Source: an uncultured Oscillospiraceae bacterium
GTDB lineage: Bacteria; Bacillota; Clostridia; Oscillospirales; Oscillospiraceae
Direction: 5' to 3'
Assembly (NCBI GenBank): GCA_910587345.1
Contig: CAJUKH010000038.1
Span: 1 to 64,000, forward strand
DNA: 64,000 nt
The notes beneath the pieces are model-generated. The model did not search any database. It worked only from the letters and a program-made list of their open reading frames with translations, and was not told the DNA's origin. Of the stretch, positions 1-7,912 are shown one piece after another. A program made the position numbers and the translations under genes. How positions within the stretch are numbered: the first letter of the stretch is position 1; the number at the start of each line of letters is the position of its first letter.

Positions 1-520
1 CGGGTGCGGGGCAAGTGGGACCATGGGGGCGTAAAGACGACACGAGCCGATTCTAATGCACTTGGTCTTGACCTGAGGGCTTTCTTCGGGGGTGTGGGGG
101 GCCATTCTTTGGCCCGTCAAAGAATGGTCCCCCACGTCCACGCACCCATAGGGTTGCCACACACCCACCACCCAAACGGAACCCGCCCCTACGGGGTGGG
201 ATGGTTTTTGATGAGAGGAACTGCCCCTCAAGCTGTGTAGGTCGAGGCGGGTCAATTTCAACGGCATTTCTTCAGTGTTCCACCAACGTACGCACGGGTG
301 CGGGGCAAGGGGACCATGGGGGCGTAAAGACGACACGAGCCAACTCTAAAACACCTTGTCTTGACCTGAGACTTTTCATGCTTACTCCCGCTTGATGAGC
401 GAAGCGAGTTTAGCGGGAGTTAGTGCCGCATAGCGGCTGAGAGCGCGAGAGGCTATTCTTTTCCTCGGGAAAAGAATGGTCTTTCGCATCCACGCACCTG
501 TAGGATTGCCACGCGTCCAT
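1..520 (+). repeat. Dispersed repeat family 1, tandem/mosaic copies
   Basis: This gene-free stretch is built from copies of one repeat. The block starting at 1 (GTGCGGGGCAAG ... TTGACCTGAG) recurs as a direct copy from about 296 to 375. A degenerate third piece at about 440-520 keeps the ATTCTTT...AAAGAAT hairpin and the following CCACGCACC text. A long stem-loop is visible: GTGGGGG at 94-100 with CCCCCAC at 129-135, and CCATTCTTTG at 102-111 with CAAAGAATGG at 118-127. A further copy lies inverted at about 37141-37470. Short open frames across the repeat are conserved between copies only because the DNA is repeated; no ribosome binding site or protein family supports them. No transposase is nearby, so this is a non-autonomous or structural repeat of unknown mobility. 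Confidence 0.8.
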
Positions 521-600
521 CAACCAAACGACAGACGGAGGAATATCGAAAAAACAGGAGCGGGCGTTGGCCCGCCCCTGTTGGGCTTGTTGTATAAAAC

Positions 601-2805
601 TTACAGGTGCAGCACTCTGTCCTTGATCTCCTGTGTTCTGCCCTGATTCCAGAATTGGGTGCCGATGTAGCCGCAGGTCCGGCGGGCCACGTTCATCTTG
701 TCCTGGTCCCGGTTGTGGCAGTGGGGGCACTCCCACACCAGCTTGCCGTCGTCCTCCACGATCTGGATCTCGCCGTCAAAGCCGCAGACCTGGCAGTAAT
801 CGCTCTTGGTGTTCAGCTCGGCATACATGATGTTGTCGTAGATAAACTGCATCAGACTGAGCACTGCGGGGAGGTTGTTCTGCATATTGGGGACCTCCAC
901 ATAGCTGATGGCGCCGCCGGGGGAGAGGGCCTGGAACTTGGACTCGAAGGCCAGCTTGGAGAAAGCGTCGATCTCCTCGGTGACGTGGATGTGGTAGGAG
1001 TTGGTGATATAGCTCTTGTCGGTGACATCCTCAATGATGCCGAACCGCTTTTGCAGGCACTTGGCGAAGCGGTAGGTGGTAGACTCCAGAGGGGTGCCGT
1101 AGAGGGAGAAGTCGATGTTGCTCTCCGCCTTCCACTTGGCGCAGGCGTCGTTCATATGCTGCATGACCTTCAGGCCGAAGGGGGTGCCCTCCTCGGGGTC
1201 GGTGTGGCTCTTACCGGTCATGTATTTGACGCACTCGTAGAGTCCGGCGTAGCCCAGGGAGATGGTGGAGTAACCGTTGAAGAGCAGCTTGTCGATGGGT
1301 TCCCCCTTCTCCAGACGGGCCAGGGCGCCGTCCTGCCAGAGAATGGGGGCGGCGTCGGACAGGGTGCCCTTTAACCGCTCGTGGCGGCAGAGGAGGGCAC
1401 GGTGGCACAGCTCCAGCCGCTGGTCAAAAATCTTCCAGAACTCGTCCATATCCTTGCCGGAAGAGAGGGCCACATCCACCAGATTGATGGTACAAACGCC
1501 CTGATTGAACCGGCCGTAATACTTTTTCTTGCCGGGGACATAGTTCTTGGCGTTGGCGATGTTGCCCACGCCGGCCTCGGTAAACCGGTCGGGGGTGAGG
1601 AAAGAGCGGCAGCCCATGCAGGTGTAGGTATCGCCCTTGTCCCGCATCATGATCTTTTCGGAGATATAGTCGGGAACCATCCGCTTGGCGGTACACTTGG
1701 CGGCCAGCTCGGTGAGGTACCAGTACTCGGTACCCTCCCGGACATTATCTTCCTCCAGCACATAGATGAGTTTGGGGAAGGCAGGGGTGATCCACACCCC
1801 CTTTTCGTTCTTGACCCCCTTGATCCGCTGGAGAAGGGTCTCTTCGATGATCATGGCCAGATCCTTCTTCTCCTGCTCATTCTGGGCCTCGTTCAGATAC
1901 ATGAAGACGGTGATGAAGGGGGCCTGTCCGTTGGTGGTCATGAGAGTGACCACCTGATACTGGATGGTCTGGACCCCACGGCGGATCTCTTCCCGCAGAC
2001 GGCTCTCTACCACGGCGGTGATGGCTTCCTCATCGGTGATATCGTGGCCCAGCAGCTTGCATTCGTCGATCACGTCCCGGCGGATCTTCTGGCGGGAGAT
2101 GTTGACAAAGGGGGCAAGGTGGGTGAGAGAGATAGACTGGCCGCCGTACTGGTTGGAGGCCACCTGGGCGATGATCTGGGTGGCGATGTTGCAGGCGGTG
2201 GAGAAAGAGTGGGGCTTTTCGATCATGGTGCCCGAGATGACGGTGCCGTTTTGCAGCATATCCTCCAGGTTCACAAGGTCGCAGTTGTGCATATGCTGGG
2301 CGAAATAGTCCATGTCGTGGAAGTGGATAATGCCCTGCTCATGGGCCTCCACGATGTCGGAGGGGAGAAGCACCCGCTTTGTCAGGTCCTTGGAGACCTC
2401 GCCCGCCATGTAGTCCCGCTGGACGGCGTTGACCTTGGGGTCCTTGTTGGAGTTCTCCTGCATGACCTCTTCGTTGTTGGACTCGATGAGGGTGAGGATC
2501 TGCTCGTCGGTGGTGTTGGACTGGCGGACCAGAGTGCGGGTGTAGCGGTAACGGATGTAGCGCTTGGCAGTCTCGTAGGCGCCGGCCTTCATGATCTCGG
2601 TCTCCACCAGCTCCTGGATCTCCTCCACGGACAAGGCCCGGTTCAGGCTGGAGGCAATTTCCTCGATGTGGTCGGAGATGGCCCGGATCTGGGTGGGGGT
2701 CAGCTCCCGGGCGCCGGCGGTGGCCGCATTGGCCTTGGCCACGGCGGCAAAAATTTTCTCGGCGTCGAACAATACCTCCTGGCCGCTGCGCTTGATGATT
2801 TTCAT
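601..2805 (-). CDS. nrdD: Anaerobic ribonucleoside-triphosphate reductase (class III)
   Basis: This 734-residue glycyl-radical enzyme reduces ribonucleoside triphosphates to deoxyribonucleotides without oxygen. The N-terminal region (about residues 1-95, beginning MKIIKRSGQEVLFDAEKI) is an ATP-cone allosteric domain. The C-terminus has the zinc site CQVCG...CPHC and the glycyl-radical loop RRTCGYIGTQFW. The start at 2805 is chosen because a GAGAGGGGAG ribosome binding site precedes it and the protein then begins directly with the ATP cone; the open frame extends 34 codons further upstream without support. The activase nrdG is not next to it in this window, although the two are often adjacent. 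The downstream side is the repeat at 1-520. The promoter carries NrdR-like boxes (separate entry). Confidence 0.97.
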   Translation of the reverse strand: MKIIKRSGQEVLFDAEKIFAAVAKANAATAGARELTPTQIRAISDHIEEIASSLNRALSVEEIQELVETEIMKAGAYETAKRYIRYRYTRTLVRQSNTTDEQILTLIESNNEEVMQENSNKDPKVNAVQRDYMAGEVSKDLTKRVLLPSDIVEAHEQGIIHFHDMDYFAQHMHNCDLVNLEDMLQNGTVISGTMIEKPHSFSTACNIATQIIAQVASNQYGGQSISLTHLAPFVNISRQKIRRDVIDECKLLGHDITDEEAITAVVESRLREEIRRGVQTIQYQVVTLMTTNGQAPFITVFMYLNEAQNEQEKKDLAMIIEETLLQRIKGVKNEKGVWITPAFPKLIYVLEEDNVREGTEYWYLTELAAKCTAKRMVPDYISEKIMMRDKGDTYTCMGCRSFLTPDRFTEAGVGNIANAKNYVPGKKKYYGRFNQGVCTINLVDVALSSGKDMDEFWKIFDQRLELCHRALLCRHERLKGTLSDAAPILWQDGALARLEKGEPIDKLLFNGYSTISLGYAGLYECVKYMTGKSHTDPEEGTPFGLKVMQHMNDACAKWKAESNIDFSLYGTPLESTTYRFAKCLQKRFGIIEDVTDKSYITNSYHIHVTEEIDAFSKLAFESKFQALSPGGAISYVEVPNMQNNLPAVLSLMQFIYDNIMYAELNTKSDYCQVCGFDGEIQIVEDDGKLVWECPHCHNRDQDKMNVARRTCGYIGTQFWNQGRTQEIKDRVLHL

Positions 2806-2912
2806 AGTGGCGGTCTCCCCTCTCTTTGGTATCTCTGGCAGGGCGGTCGTTTCCCCAAGGGAGGGCCGGCGTGCACAGGATAAATTTACATAATTTGTTG
2901 TCAGCAAAAAGA

Positions 2913-2965
2913 ATTATACAATATCTTGAGAAGGAATGCAAGGGGTTTGACACAAGATATGGGGT
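2913..2965 (-). promoter_or_regulatory. nrdD promoter with two NrdR-like boxes
   Basis: On the minus strand TTGCAT (2936-2941) lies 17 bp from a perfect TATAAT (2913-2918), a good sigmaA promoter about 110 bp before nrdD. Two 16-mers resemble the NrdR box consensus acaCwAtATaTwGtgt: 2950-2965 (ACACAAGATATGGGGT, about 13 of 16) and 2916-2931 (ATACAATATCTTGAGA, about 12 of 16). The second overlaps the -10 element. The start-to-start distance of 34 bp is about three helical turns, as in known paired NrdR boxes. Repression by NrdR when dATP/ATP is high is inferred from the family; the nrdR gene itself is not in the window. Confidence 0.65.
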
Positions 2966-3102
2966 AAAATTTTTAAGTCGGAGCCTAAATATAGTACTAA
3001 AGAGGTAACTGCACCACAATAGGTTTTCAAAAACAGCCCAAAATATGGGTTTACGAAACAAAAAGAGACAAAACAGGGACAGAAGGAAAATCGGGGTCAT
3101 TA

Positions 3103-3138
3103 AAAAGGGGCTGAAGGCATTTGCCTTCAGCCCCTTTT
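3103..3138. terminator. Rho-independent terminator after dpaB
   Basis: A perfect 17-bp inverted repeat (3103-3119 with 3122-3138) is flanked by A and T runs. It can terminate on either strand; on the minus strand it ends the dpaB transcript 28 bp after the stop codon. Confidence 0.9.
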
Positions 3139-3165
3139 ATCCCTATATTATTGTAAAAGGACGGA

Positions 3166-3756
3166 TCAGTTTGCCGGACCCAGAACCAGCGGCTGGAGCT
3201 GCCGGCCTTCCAGTGCGGCGGCCACCGTGTCGGGGACCAGAGAGAAATCGGCCACCAGAGAGGTGGGCTTGCCCATGGGGTCATCCTGCCGGAAGGGGAC
3301 AAAGTAGGTGTTTTTCTTATCCAGCAGAACGCCGATGTTCTTAGCCGCCCCGGCCAGAGCATCGTTGGTGGACACGGCCAGAATCAGGGGCCGGGCGTTG
3401 CGCAGATGGGCCTTGGCGGCCAGAGCAACAGTGGAGTCGGTGACTCCGTTTGCCAGCTTGCCCAGCGTATTGCCGGTGCAGGGGCAGATGACCAGTGCAT
3501 CCAGCAGTTTCCTGGGGCCGATGGGTTCGGCGGCGGTGAGGGAGTCGATGAGGGGCTTGCCGGAGATATCCTCCATCTCACGGCGGAAATCCTGGGCCTT
3601 GCCGAAGCGGGTGTCCAGACTTCCGGAATTTTCGGAAAGGATGACGGACACATCCCCGAAGCGGTCCTTGACGGCCCGGAGGGCCTTCAGGGCGGTATCA
3701 AATGTACAGAAAGAGCCGCAGAAGGCGAAGCCGATGCGGCGGACAGAATCTTCCAT
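3166..3756 (-). CDS. dpaB: Dipicolinate synthase subunit B
   Basis: This 196-residue flavoprotein-fold subunit is the partner of DpaA in making dipicolinic acid (DPA), the calcium-chelating solute of the spore core, from a lysine-pathway intermediate in the mother cell. Diagnostic text includes the N-terminal GFAFCGSFCTF, the phosphate-binding-type ICPCTGNTLGKLANGVTD and AVSTNDAL. The length fits SpoVFB/DpaB (about 200 residues). ATG at 3756 is preferred to an in-frame GTG at 3762 because AGGAG at 3765-3769 sits 8 nt before the ATG and only 2 nt before the GTG. It follows the 3' half of dpaA with a 2-nt gap, so translation is probably coupled. While the element is in place the gene is cut off from the dpaA promoter 14 kb away. 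Confidence 0.93.
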   Translation of the reverse strand: MEDSVRRIGFAFCGSFCTFDTALKALRAVKDRFGDVSVILSENSGSLDTRFGKAQDFRREMEDISGKPLIDSLTAAEPIGPRKLLDALVICPCTGNTLGKLANGVTDSTVALAAKAHLRNARPLILAVSTNDALAGAAKNIGVLLDKKNTYFVPFRQDDPMGKPTSLVADFSLVPDTVAAALEGRQLQPLVLGPAN

Positions 3757-3758
3757 GG

Positions 3759-4238
3759 TCACACTCCTAACTCGGTCATTATGTTGTAGATGGCGGATCG
3801 GATGGCCTTCCCGGCCGTGACGGGAGCCACTTTGCCGGGAAGAGAGAGGGCCCAGATGACCTTTATCCCCAGCTCCCCGGCGGCGGCAAAGTCCACCCCG
3901 CCGGGCTTGGAGGCCAGGTCAATGACAAGGCAGCCGGGCGTCACGCCGGACAGGGCTTCCCGGTCCAAAAGACAGACCGGGACTGTGTTGCAGATGAGGT
4001 CAAAGCCGCCTGTATGGCCGGCCAGATGGTCTGAGGGGACATCGCCGTAGCCCCAGGCCCGAACCCAGGCACGGTCGGCGGGGTTTCGGGCCGCCACGGT
4101 GACCCGGGCGCCCAGCCCATGGAGCTGCCGGGCCAGCACCTTTCCCAGCCGGCCATAACCAACGACCAGCACCCGGGCATCCTGAAGGGTGATGGGCAGC
4201 TCCTCCATGGCGATCTGAATGGCGCCTTCGGAGGAGGG
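3759..4238 (-). CDS. dpaA: Dipicolinate synthase subunit A, C-terminal half (split dpaA)
   Basis: This is the NAD(P)-binding half of DpaA. The reading begins at the Pro codon 4236-4238 (P-S-S-E-G-A-I-Q-I-A-M-E-E-L) and continues through the Rossmann motif VVGYGRLGKVLARQL to IDLASKPGGVDF and SLPGKVAPVTAGKAI, all typical of DpaA/SpoVFA. There is no start codon with a ribosome binding site at the junction. The first internal ATG (4208) follows the conserved EGAIQIA and lacks a Shine-Dalgarno site, so this fragment is probably not translated as an independent protein. The missing N-terminal 129 residues are encoded at 17533-17937. No frameshift or stop interrupts the fragment, which argues for retained function after rejoining rather than decay. 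Upstream lie the element boundary and the CRISPR array. Confidence 0.93.
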   Translation of the reverse strand, partial: PSSEGAIQIAMEELPITLQDARVLVVGYGRLGKVLARQLHGLGARVTVAARNPADRAWVRAWGYGDVPSDHLAGHTGGFDLICNTVPVCLLDREALSGVTPGCLVIDLASKPGGVDFAAAGELGIKVIWALSLPGKVAPVTAGKAIRSAIYNIMTELGV

Positions 4239-4261
4239 TGGGGCGTTAGCGGTATGGCTAT
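4219..4261. other. Left attachment site of the dpaA-splitting element
   Basis: The proposed crossover dinucleotide is GG at 4237-4238 (CC in the dpaA coding strand, first two bases of a Pro codon). Five bases further in (4239-4243) begins the recombinase-arm sequence CGTTAGCGGTAT (4244-4255), continuing as GGCTAT to 4261. The same arm, inverted, lies 5 bp from the equivalent GG at the right end. The outer side (4219-4236) is dpaA coding sequence for IQ-SSEGA. Confidence 0.85.
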
Positions 4262-4263
4262 AA

Positions 4264-4310
4264 CAAATGCCGGAACAGAAGCAAGAGTTCCGCTTCTGTT
4301 CCGGTATTTG
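4264..4310. terminator. Strong hairpin between CRISPR trailer and dpaA 3' half
   Basis: An 18-bp inverted repeat with a single G.T mismatch (4264-4281 with 4293-4310) sits just inside the left element end. On the minus strand it is followed only by a short T-rich stretch. It probably stops array transcription from running into dpaA/dpaB, but the weak U-tract leaves this uncertain. Confidence 0.55.
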
Positions 4311-4355
4311 TGGGAGGAGGACCGTTGCCCCAGAAGCGGGGCGGGTAATACCCCC

Positions 4356-4861
4356 ATTTCAATCCGCGCCCTCCGAGGGGAGGGCGACAGAGCGCATGAG
4401 TAACAAGGCAATAGTCCACATGATTTCAATCCACGCCCTCCGAGGGGAGGGCGACGATACGGCCAGATCCGGCCATACATATCCCAGGCATTTCAATCCA
4501 CGCCCTCCGAGGGGAGGGCGACACGCACGGCTCCTGCAGTGTTTATAAGGCAGGCTGATTTCAATCCACGCCCTCCGAGGGGAGGGCGACAGCTGTAGAT
4601 GAGGTAGGGATTGTCAAAAGTCTTGATTTCAATCCACGCCCTCCGAGGGGAGGGCGACTTGAGGTTGCTCAATTTGAACCTCTTTGAACATGCGATTTCA
4701 ATCCACGCCCTCCGAGGGGAGGGCGACCGATTGACCCCGCCAACGGCCCGCTGGAGGTCATTATTTCAATCCACGCCCTCCGAGGGGAGGGCGACCTTAG
4801 ACAGCTTGGTATTAAGCACCTGCTTAAGATTTCAATCCACGCCCTCCGAGGGGAGGGCGAC
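4356..4861 (-). CRISPR. Type I-C CRISPR array, 8 repeats and 7 spacers
   Basis: Eight 33-bp repeats start at 4356, 4423, 4490, 4558, 4626, 4695, 4763 and 4829. Spacers are 34, 34, 35, 35, 36, 35 and 33 nt. Read on the minus strand the repeat begins GTCGCCCTCCCC and ends GTGGATTGAAAT, the classic type I-C form with a GC-rich stem and an ATTGAAA(T) 3' handle. Seven repeats are identical; the repeat at 4356 has one substitution in the GTGGATT part (4366-4370 region), marking it as the distal, oldest end. The leader is therefore at 4862 onward, next to cas2, and transcription runs on the minus strand. The short array suggests either a young system or spacer loss. No spacer was matched by eye to the rest of the window. 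Confidence 0.98.
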
Positions 4862-5030
4862 AGCAGAAATACACAAAAATATTTCTGCAAATTTGTCATA
4901 TTTCACAAATTCTTTTAATGTACGGCTAAAAACCGCAAGTATTTTCTGGAGCCCGGAAGAAAAGTCTGTTGTTTTTTCGCTTTTTTGGTGCGAACCACCC
5001 GAAGAAAACATGAAAACTCCCTCTTCGCAC
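4862..5030 (-). promoter_or_regulatory. CRISPR leader
   Basis: This AT-rich segment separates cas2 from the leader-proximal repeat. A perfect 9-bp inverted repeat GCAGAAATA (4863-4871) / TATTTCTGC (4880-4888) lies directly against the first repeat, where Cas1-Cas2 recognise the integration site. A TTGCGG / TAAAAG pair with a short 15-bp spacing on the minus strand is the best promoter candidate seen; it is weak. Confidence 0.6.
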
Positions 5031-5321
5031 TCAAAGAATCAAGGGTTCCTCAGAGGAATAGGAATTTTTTGAGCCAAAGTGCTCGATCTTTTTTTCGTAT
5101 TGGTTTCCCAGATAATAGAAGCGGAGACTGTCCTTTTCAGTATCCATAATACGGCAGAGCCTGGCCTGAAGAGCCTTGCACTGTGCTGGGTCCATCAGAC
5201 ACTCAAAGACGGAATTCTGGACCCGCTGACCATAGTTGACACATTGCCGTGCAATCTGCCGCAGGCGTTTTCGCCCTGCGGCATCCTCGGTGTTGACATC
5301 ATAGGTGATCAAAACCAGCAT
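5031..5321 (-). CDS. cas2: CRISPR-associated endonuclease Cas2
   Basis: This 96-residue protein begins MLVLITYDVNTEDAAGRKRLRQIARQC, the ferredoxin-like fold start of Cas2 with its conserved Asp in YDVNT, followed by GQRVQNSVFEC. It bridges two Cas1 dimers in the spacer-integration complex. The open frame extends 46 codons upstream into cas1, but the family start is at 5321, 7 bp after the cas1 stop; GTGAGG at the end of cas1 may serve as ribosome binding site. It is the last cas gene before the leader, the standard I-C order. Confidence 0.95.
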   Translation of the reverse strand: MLVLITYDVNTEDAAGRKRLRQIARQCVNYGQRVQNSVFECLMDPAQCKALQARLCRIMDTEKDSLRFYYLGNQYEKKIEHFGSKNSYSSEEPLIL

Positions 5322-5328
5322 AAAAGCC

Positions 5329-6360
5329 TCACTTCCACAAAAAGGGCGGATAAGCGTCCAAGTCGCCCCGAATATACCGGGCCAGCAGAAGGGCCTGGAC
5401 ATAAGGGACCAACCCCCAGGGGAGTTTTTCTCCCAGATAGGGATGGGTAATGGGCTCACGCTTTCTTTCTTGCCAAGCTTTGAGAAAAGTCCGTCGGGCC
5501 TCGTCAGTCAGAAGGACGGCCCCACCTTCCCGATACTGGAAATCAGAGACATTCATGACCCGGTTGTTGATCAGAGTGAGCACAAAGCGGTCAGAAAAAC
5601 AGGGCCGCAGTTCTTCCATCAGGTCCAATGCCAGGGAGGTCCGTCCGGGCCGGTCCCGGTGGAGAAATCCTACATAGCTATCCAGACCTACACTCTCCAG
5701 CGCAGAGGCACAATCGTTGGCCAGAAGGCTGTATGAAAAAGAGAGTAGGGCATTGAAAGGGTCCATAGGAGGCCGTCTGGTGCGGGTCTGGAAGCAGAAA
5801 GTCTCTTTGTTTGCCAGGATCATATGGTCCAGCGCCCGAAAATAGGCGGTGGCACCAGCCCCCTCCAGGCCCCGAAGACCTTCTGAAGATGTCTCTTCGC
5901 TGACCGGAGCAAGGAGACCCTTCAGGATCTGGGATGCCTGGGCCAAAGCCTCATCATCTACCCGGAGTCCGTGATCCCGGCGGGTGCGCTCGATGCTCCA
6001 GCGGGTATTGTAAAGCTTGCCGAAAATTATGTTCCGGGCAATGAGGCAGCTTTGGGCCGGGTCATCCGCCATGCGGTACTGCATCCGACGCAACAGCACA
6101 TTGCCACTGCTTTCCCCGGAGACCCGGGCCAGAAATTTTCCTCTGGGAGAACAGAAGGACAGGCCAATTTCCCGCTGGGCGCAGGCCCCCATCAGGGCGG
6201 GGGAGGCGCCGGAATAGGAGAAGGAGAGGATGGCGGATAGGGTGTGGAGAGGGTAGCGGGCAAGTTCCTTTTTGTCGCGGTTGGCCACCACATTTTCTCC
6301 GTCCAGGGAGAGATAAATGTCCTCTGAGGTAATAAATAGGGTGTTGAGAAAATGTCTCAT
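5329..6360 (-). CDS. cas1: CRISPR-associated integrase Cas1 (type I-C)
   Basis: This 343-residue spacer integrase cuts and joins protospacers into the leader-proximal repeat. The metal-binding residues expected for the family are visible: Glu166 in GLRGLEGAGA, His234 in GFLHRDRPGR and Asp246 in LALDLMEELRP. The chosen start (MRHFLNTLFITSED) overlaps the cas4 stop by 4 nt (ATGA), which indicates coupled translation. It is intact and of normal length, so adaptation should be possible. Confidence 0.96.
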   Translation of the reverse strand: MRHFLNTLFITSEDIYLSLDGENVVANRDKKELARYPLHTLSAILSFSYSGASPALMGACAQREIGLSFCSPRGKFLARVSGESSGNVLLRRMQYRMADDPAQSCLIARNIIFGKLYNTRWSIERTRRDHGLRVDDEALAQASQILKGLLAPVSEETSSEGLRGLEGAGATAYFRALDHMILANKETFCFQTRTRRPPMDPFNALLSFSYSLLANDCASALESVGLDSYVGFLHRDRPGRTSLALDLMEELRPCFSDRFVLTLINNRVMNVSDFQYREGGAVLLTDEARRTFLKAWQERKREPITHPYLGEKLPWGLVPYVQALLLARYIRGDLDAYPPFLWK

Positions 6361-7016
6361 AGAGAACCCTCCATGGCCTGGGCCAGATAATCTGCCACAG
6401 GCTTTTTGCGGAGCAGGGCCGGAAGGCATAAGTCTTTCAAAGAGCAAGCGTTACAGGATCTTGTGGGTTTTACTTTGGGAGTGTAGCCCCGGGTGTAAAG
6501 CTGGTGCATTTCTTTGCTTAGTTCCCGGACCTGTTGGCGCAGAGACTCGTCCAAGGGGACCCGGGTTCGCCGGCGGGCTTCCCCGTAGTAGAGGGAGCCT
6601 TCTAAAATGGAGCAACAGAGCATTTCCTCCAGGCACATGGCCTGAGCGCAGAGCTGCAATTCGTCGGCTTGATGGGTTTTAGGCGAACCACGTTTATATT
6701 CTACAGGGTAGGGCCGCCACAGACCTGTCTCTCCCCGCAGTGGAACCCCGGCGGGGTCGGTGTGGAACTCCACTACATCACATTTGCCGGATAAGCCCAA
6801 GGCAGAGGAGAAAACGGATAATCCCCGCAGGGTCAGTATATCTCCCCGTTTTTCCCGCTGCTTTTCGTCGTGGGCCCGAGTGTGGAACAGATCCCCCTCC
6901 ACCGTGCGAAGATTCTCCGCCCATTGATGTTCAATGTGGATGAGAGCCCACTGCCGCCGACAGAAAGCGAAGTGCTGCAAGCCGGAAAGCTGGAGAAAGT
7001 CTTCCTGAGCGTACAT
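6357..7016 (-). CDS. cas4: CRISPR-associated exonuclease Cas4
   Basis: This 219-residue RecB-like nuclease has an iron-sulfur cluster and selects and trims PAM-containing prespacers for Cas1-Cas2 in I-C systems. Visible motifs are Cys19 in FCRRQW, the nuclease core GKCDVVEF...PVEYKRG with its catalytic Lys, and the C-terminal cysteine cluster SCNACSLKDLC. Its ATG overlaps the cas7 stop (TAATG). Confidence 0.95.
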   Translation of the reverse strand: MYAQEDFLQLSGLQHFAFCRRQWALIHIEHQWAENLRTVEGDLFHTRAHDEKQREKRGDILTLRGLSVFSSALGLSGKCDVVEFHTDPAGVPLRGETGLWRPYPVEYKRGSPKTHQADELQLCAQAMCLEEMLCCSILEGSLYYGEARRRTRVPLDESLRQQVRELSKEMHQLYTRGYTPKVKPTRSCNACSLKDLCLPALLRKKPVADYLAQAMEGSL

Positions 7017-7912
7017 TATCCCAGTCTCCGGCAGGTGACACCAGTAGGGAGGGAGGTCTCGTCCACTGTGATTCGATAGTCCCCATAACCCCGGGCAGGG
7101 GAAGGGTCATCAGGGTGGGTGCGCTCGATCTTTACCATATCGAAGAGCTTCCAGGCAGGGGCACAGCCCAATTCACTGTCATGCCGAAAGACAATGAGCT
7201 CCCGGACGGCCATTTTGCCCCGGGCGGCGGAGTGGTCGTTTTCAAACATATTGAGGATGGCATGCCAGAGGAGCTCCAGGTCCTCCTCCGAAAAGCCGGT
7301 GGTCTTTCGGGCCAAGTTGGCGGAGATGTAGCCCTCGCAGCGATAGAGACCGTAGGGAACGATGTATTTCCGGCCCATCTCGGTGCCCTTCTTCTCGGCG
7401 TCCGCTTCGGTGGTGATGGCCACCCGGGTGATGGTGACCTCCTGAGGGACGATAGGCTCTACGCTCCGGGCGAAGCCCAGTTGGACGGGGCCACGGACCT
7501 GACCGCAGTTGAGGGCGGCCTTGACAAACGTGGTCATAACGGCGCCAAATGTGCGGATGTCATAAAAGTTGGCACACATCCAGTTCCGGATCTTTTCATC
7601 CAGAGTGGGATCGGCTTTCTTAGTGTCCTTCACGGTCTTTTCGGTGACATCCAGGGCGGCGTAGGCCTCAGCGTCGCTGCGGTTGAGGGGAACGCCGTCC
7701 TTAATGTAGATACGGTAGCCGGTGGTATCCTCTTTCACGGTTTCCACATAGCTACGGATCTTGCGCTTGAGGCACACGTCGGTGACGAGGCCCAGACCAG
7801 TCTCCGGGTCCACCCGGGGCATATTGCCGGCGTCGGGGTCGCCGTTGGGGTTGCCGTTCTCCACATCGAACAGGATGACGAATTCATAGCGGTTTTTGAT
7901 GGGCTCAGACAT
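7016..7912 (-). CDS. cas7: Cas7 backbone subunit of type I-C Cascade (Csd2)
   Basis: This 298-residue protein forms the helical filament along the crRNA spacer. The N-terminus YEFVILFDVENGNPNGDPDAGNMPRVDPETGLGLVTDVCLKRKIR is characteristic of Cas7/Csd2. It overlaps cas8c by 8 nt and cas4 by 1 nt. The frame is intact. Confidence 0.96.
   Translation of the reverse strand: MSEPIKNRYEFVILFDVENGNPNGDPDAGNMPRVDPETGLGLVTDVCLKRKIRSYVETVKEDTTGYRIYIKDGVPLNRSDAEAYAALDVTEKTVKDTKKADPTLDEKIRNWMCANFYDIRTFGAVMTTFVKAALNCGQVRGPVQLGFARSVEPIVPQEVTITRVAITTEADAEKKGTEMGRKYIVPYGLYRCEGYISANLARKTTGFSEEDLELLWHAILNMFENDHSAARGKMAVRELIVFRHDSELGCAPAWKLFDMVKIERTHPDDPSPARGYGDYRITVDETSLPTGVTCRRLG

Noticed and set aside
4..395. 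Conserved small ORF starting MRGK(W/G)DHG in the repeats at 1-395 and 37057-37341
   Set aside because: The conservation follows the DNA repeat; the copies are truncated at different points and lack ribosome binding sites.
1381..2883. 500-codon plus-strand frame over nrdD
   Set aside because: Shadow frame of nrdD, with no initiation site and no protein family.
3759..4208. Reading the dpaA 3' half as an independent short gene
   Set aside because: The conserved EGAIQIA and Pro-Ser-Ser residues upstream of the first ATG belong to the same domain and there is no Shine-Dalgarno site; it is one half of a split gene.
4389..4828. Self-targeting by CRISPR spacers within this window
   Set aside because: No spacer was recognised elsewhere in the window by eye; an exact search would be needed to be certain.
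4267..5072. Short plus-strand proteins with repeated ISIHALRGEGD text
   Set aside because: These are translations of the CRISPR repeats, not genes.
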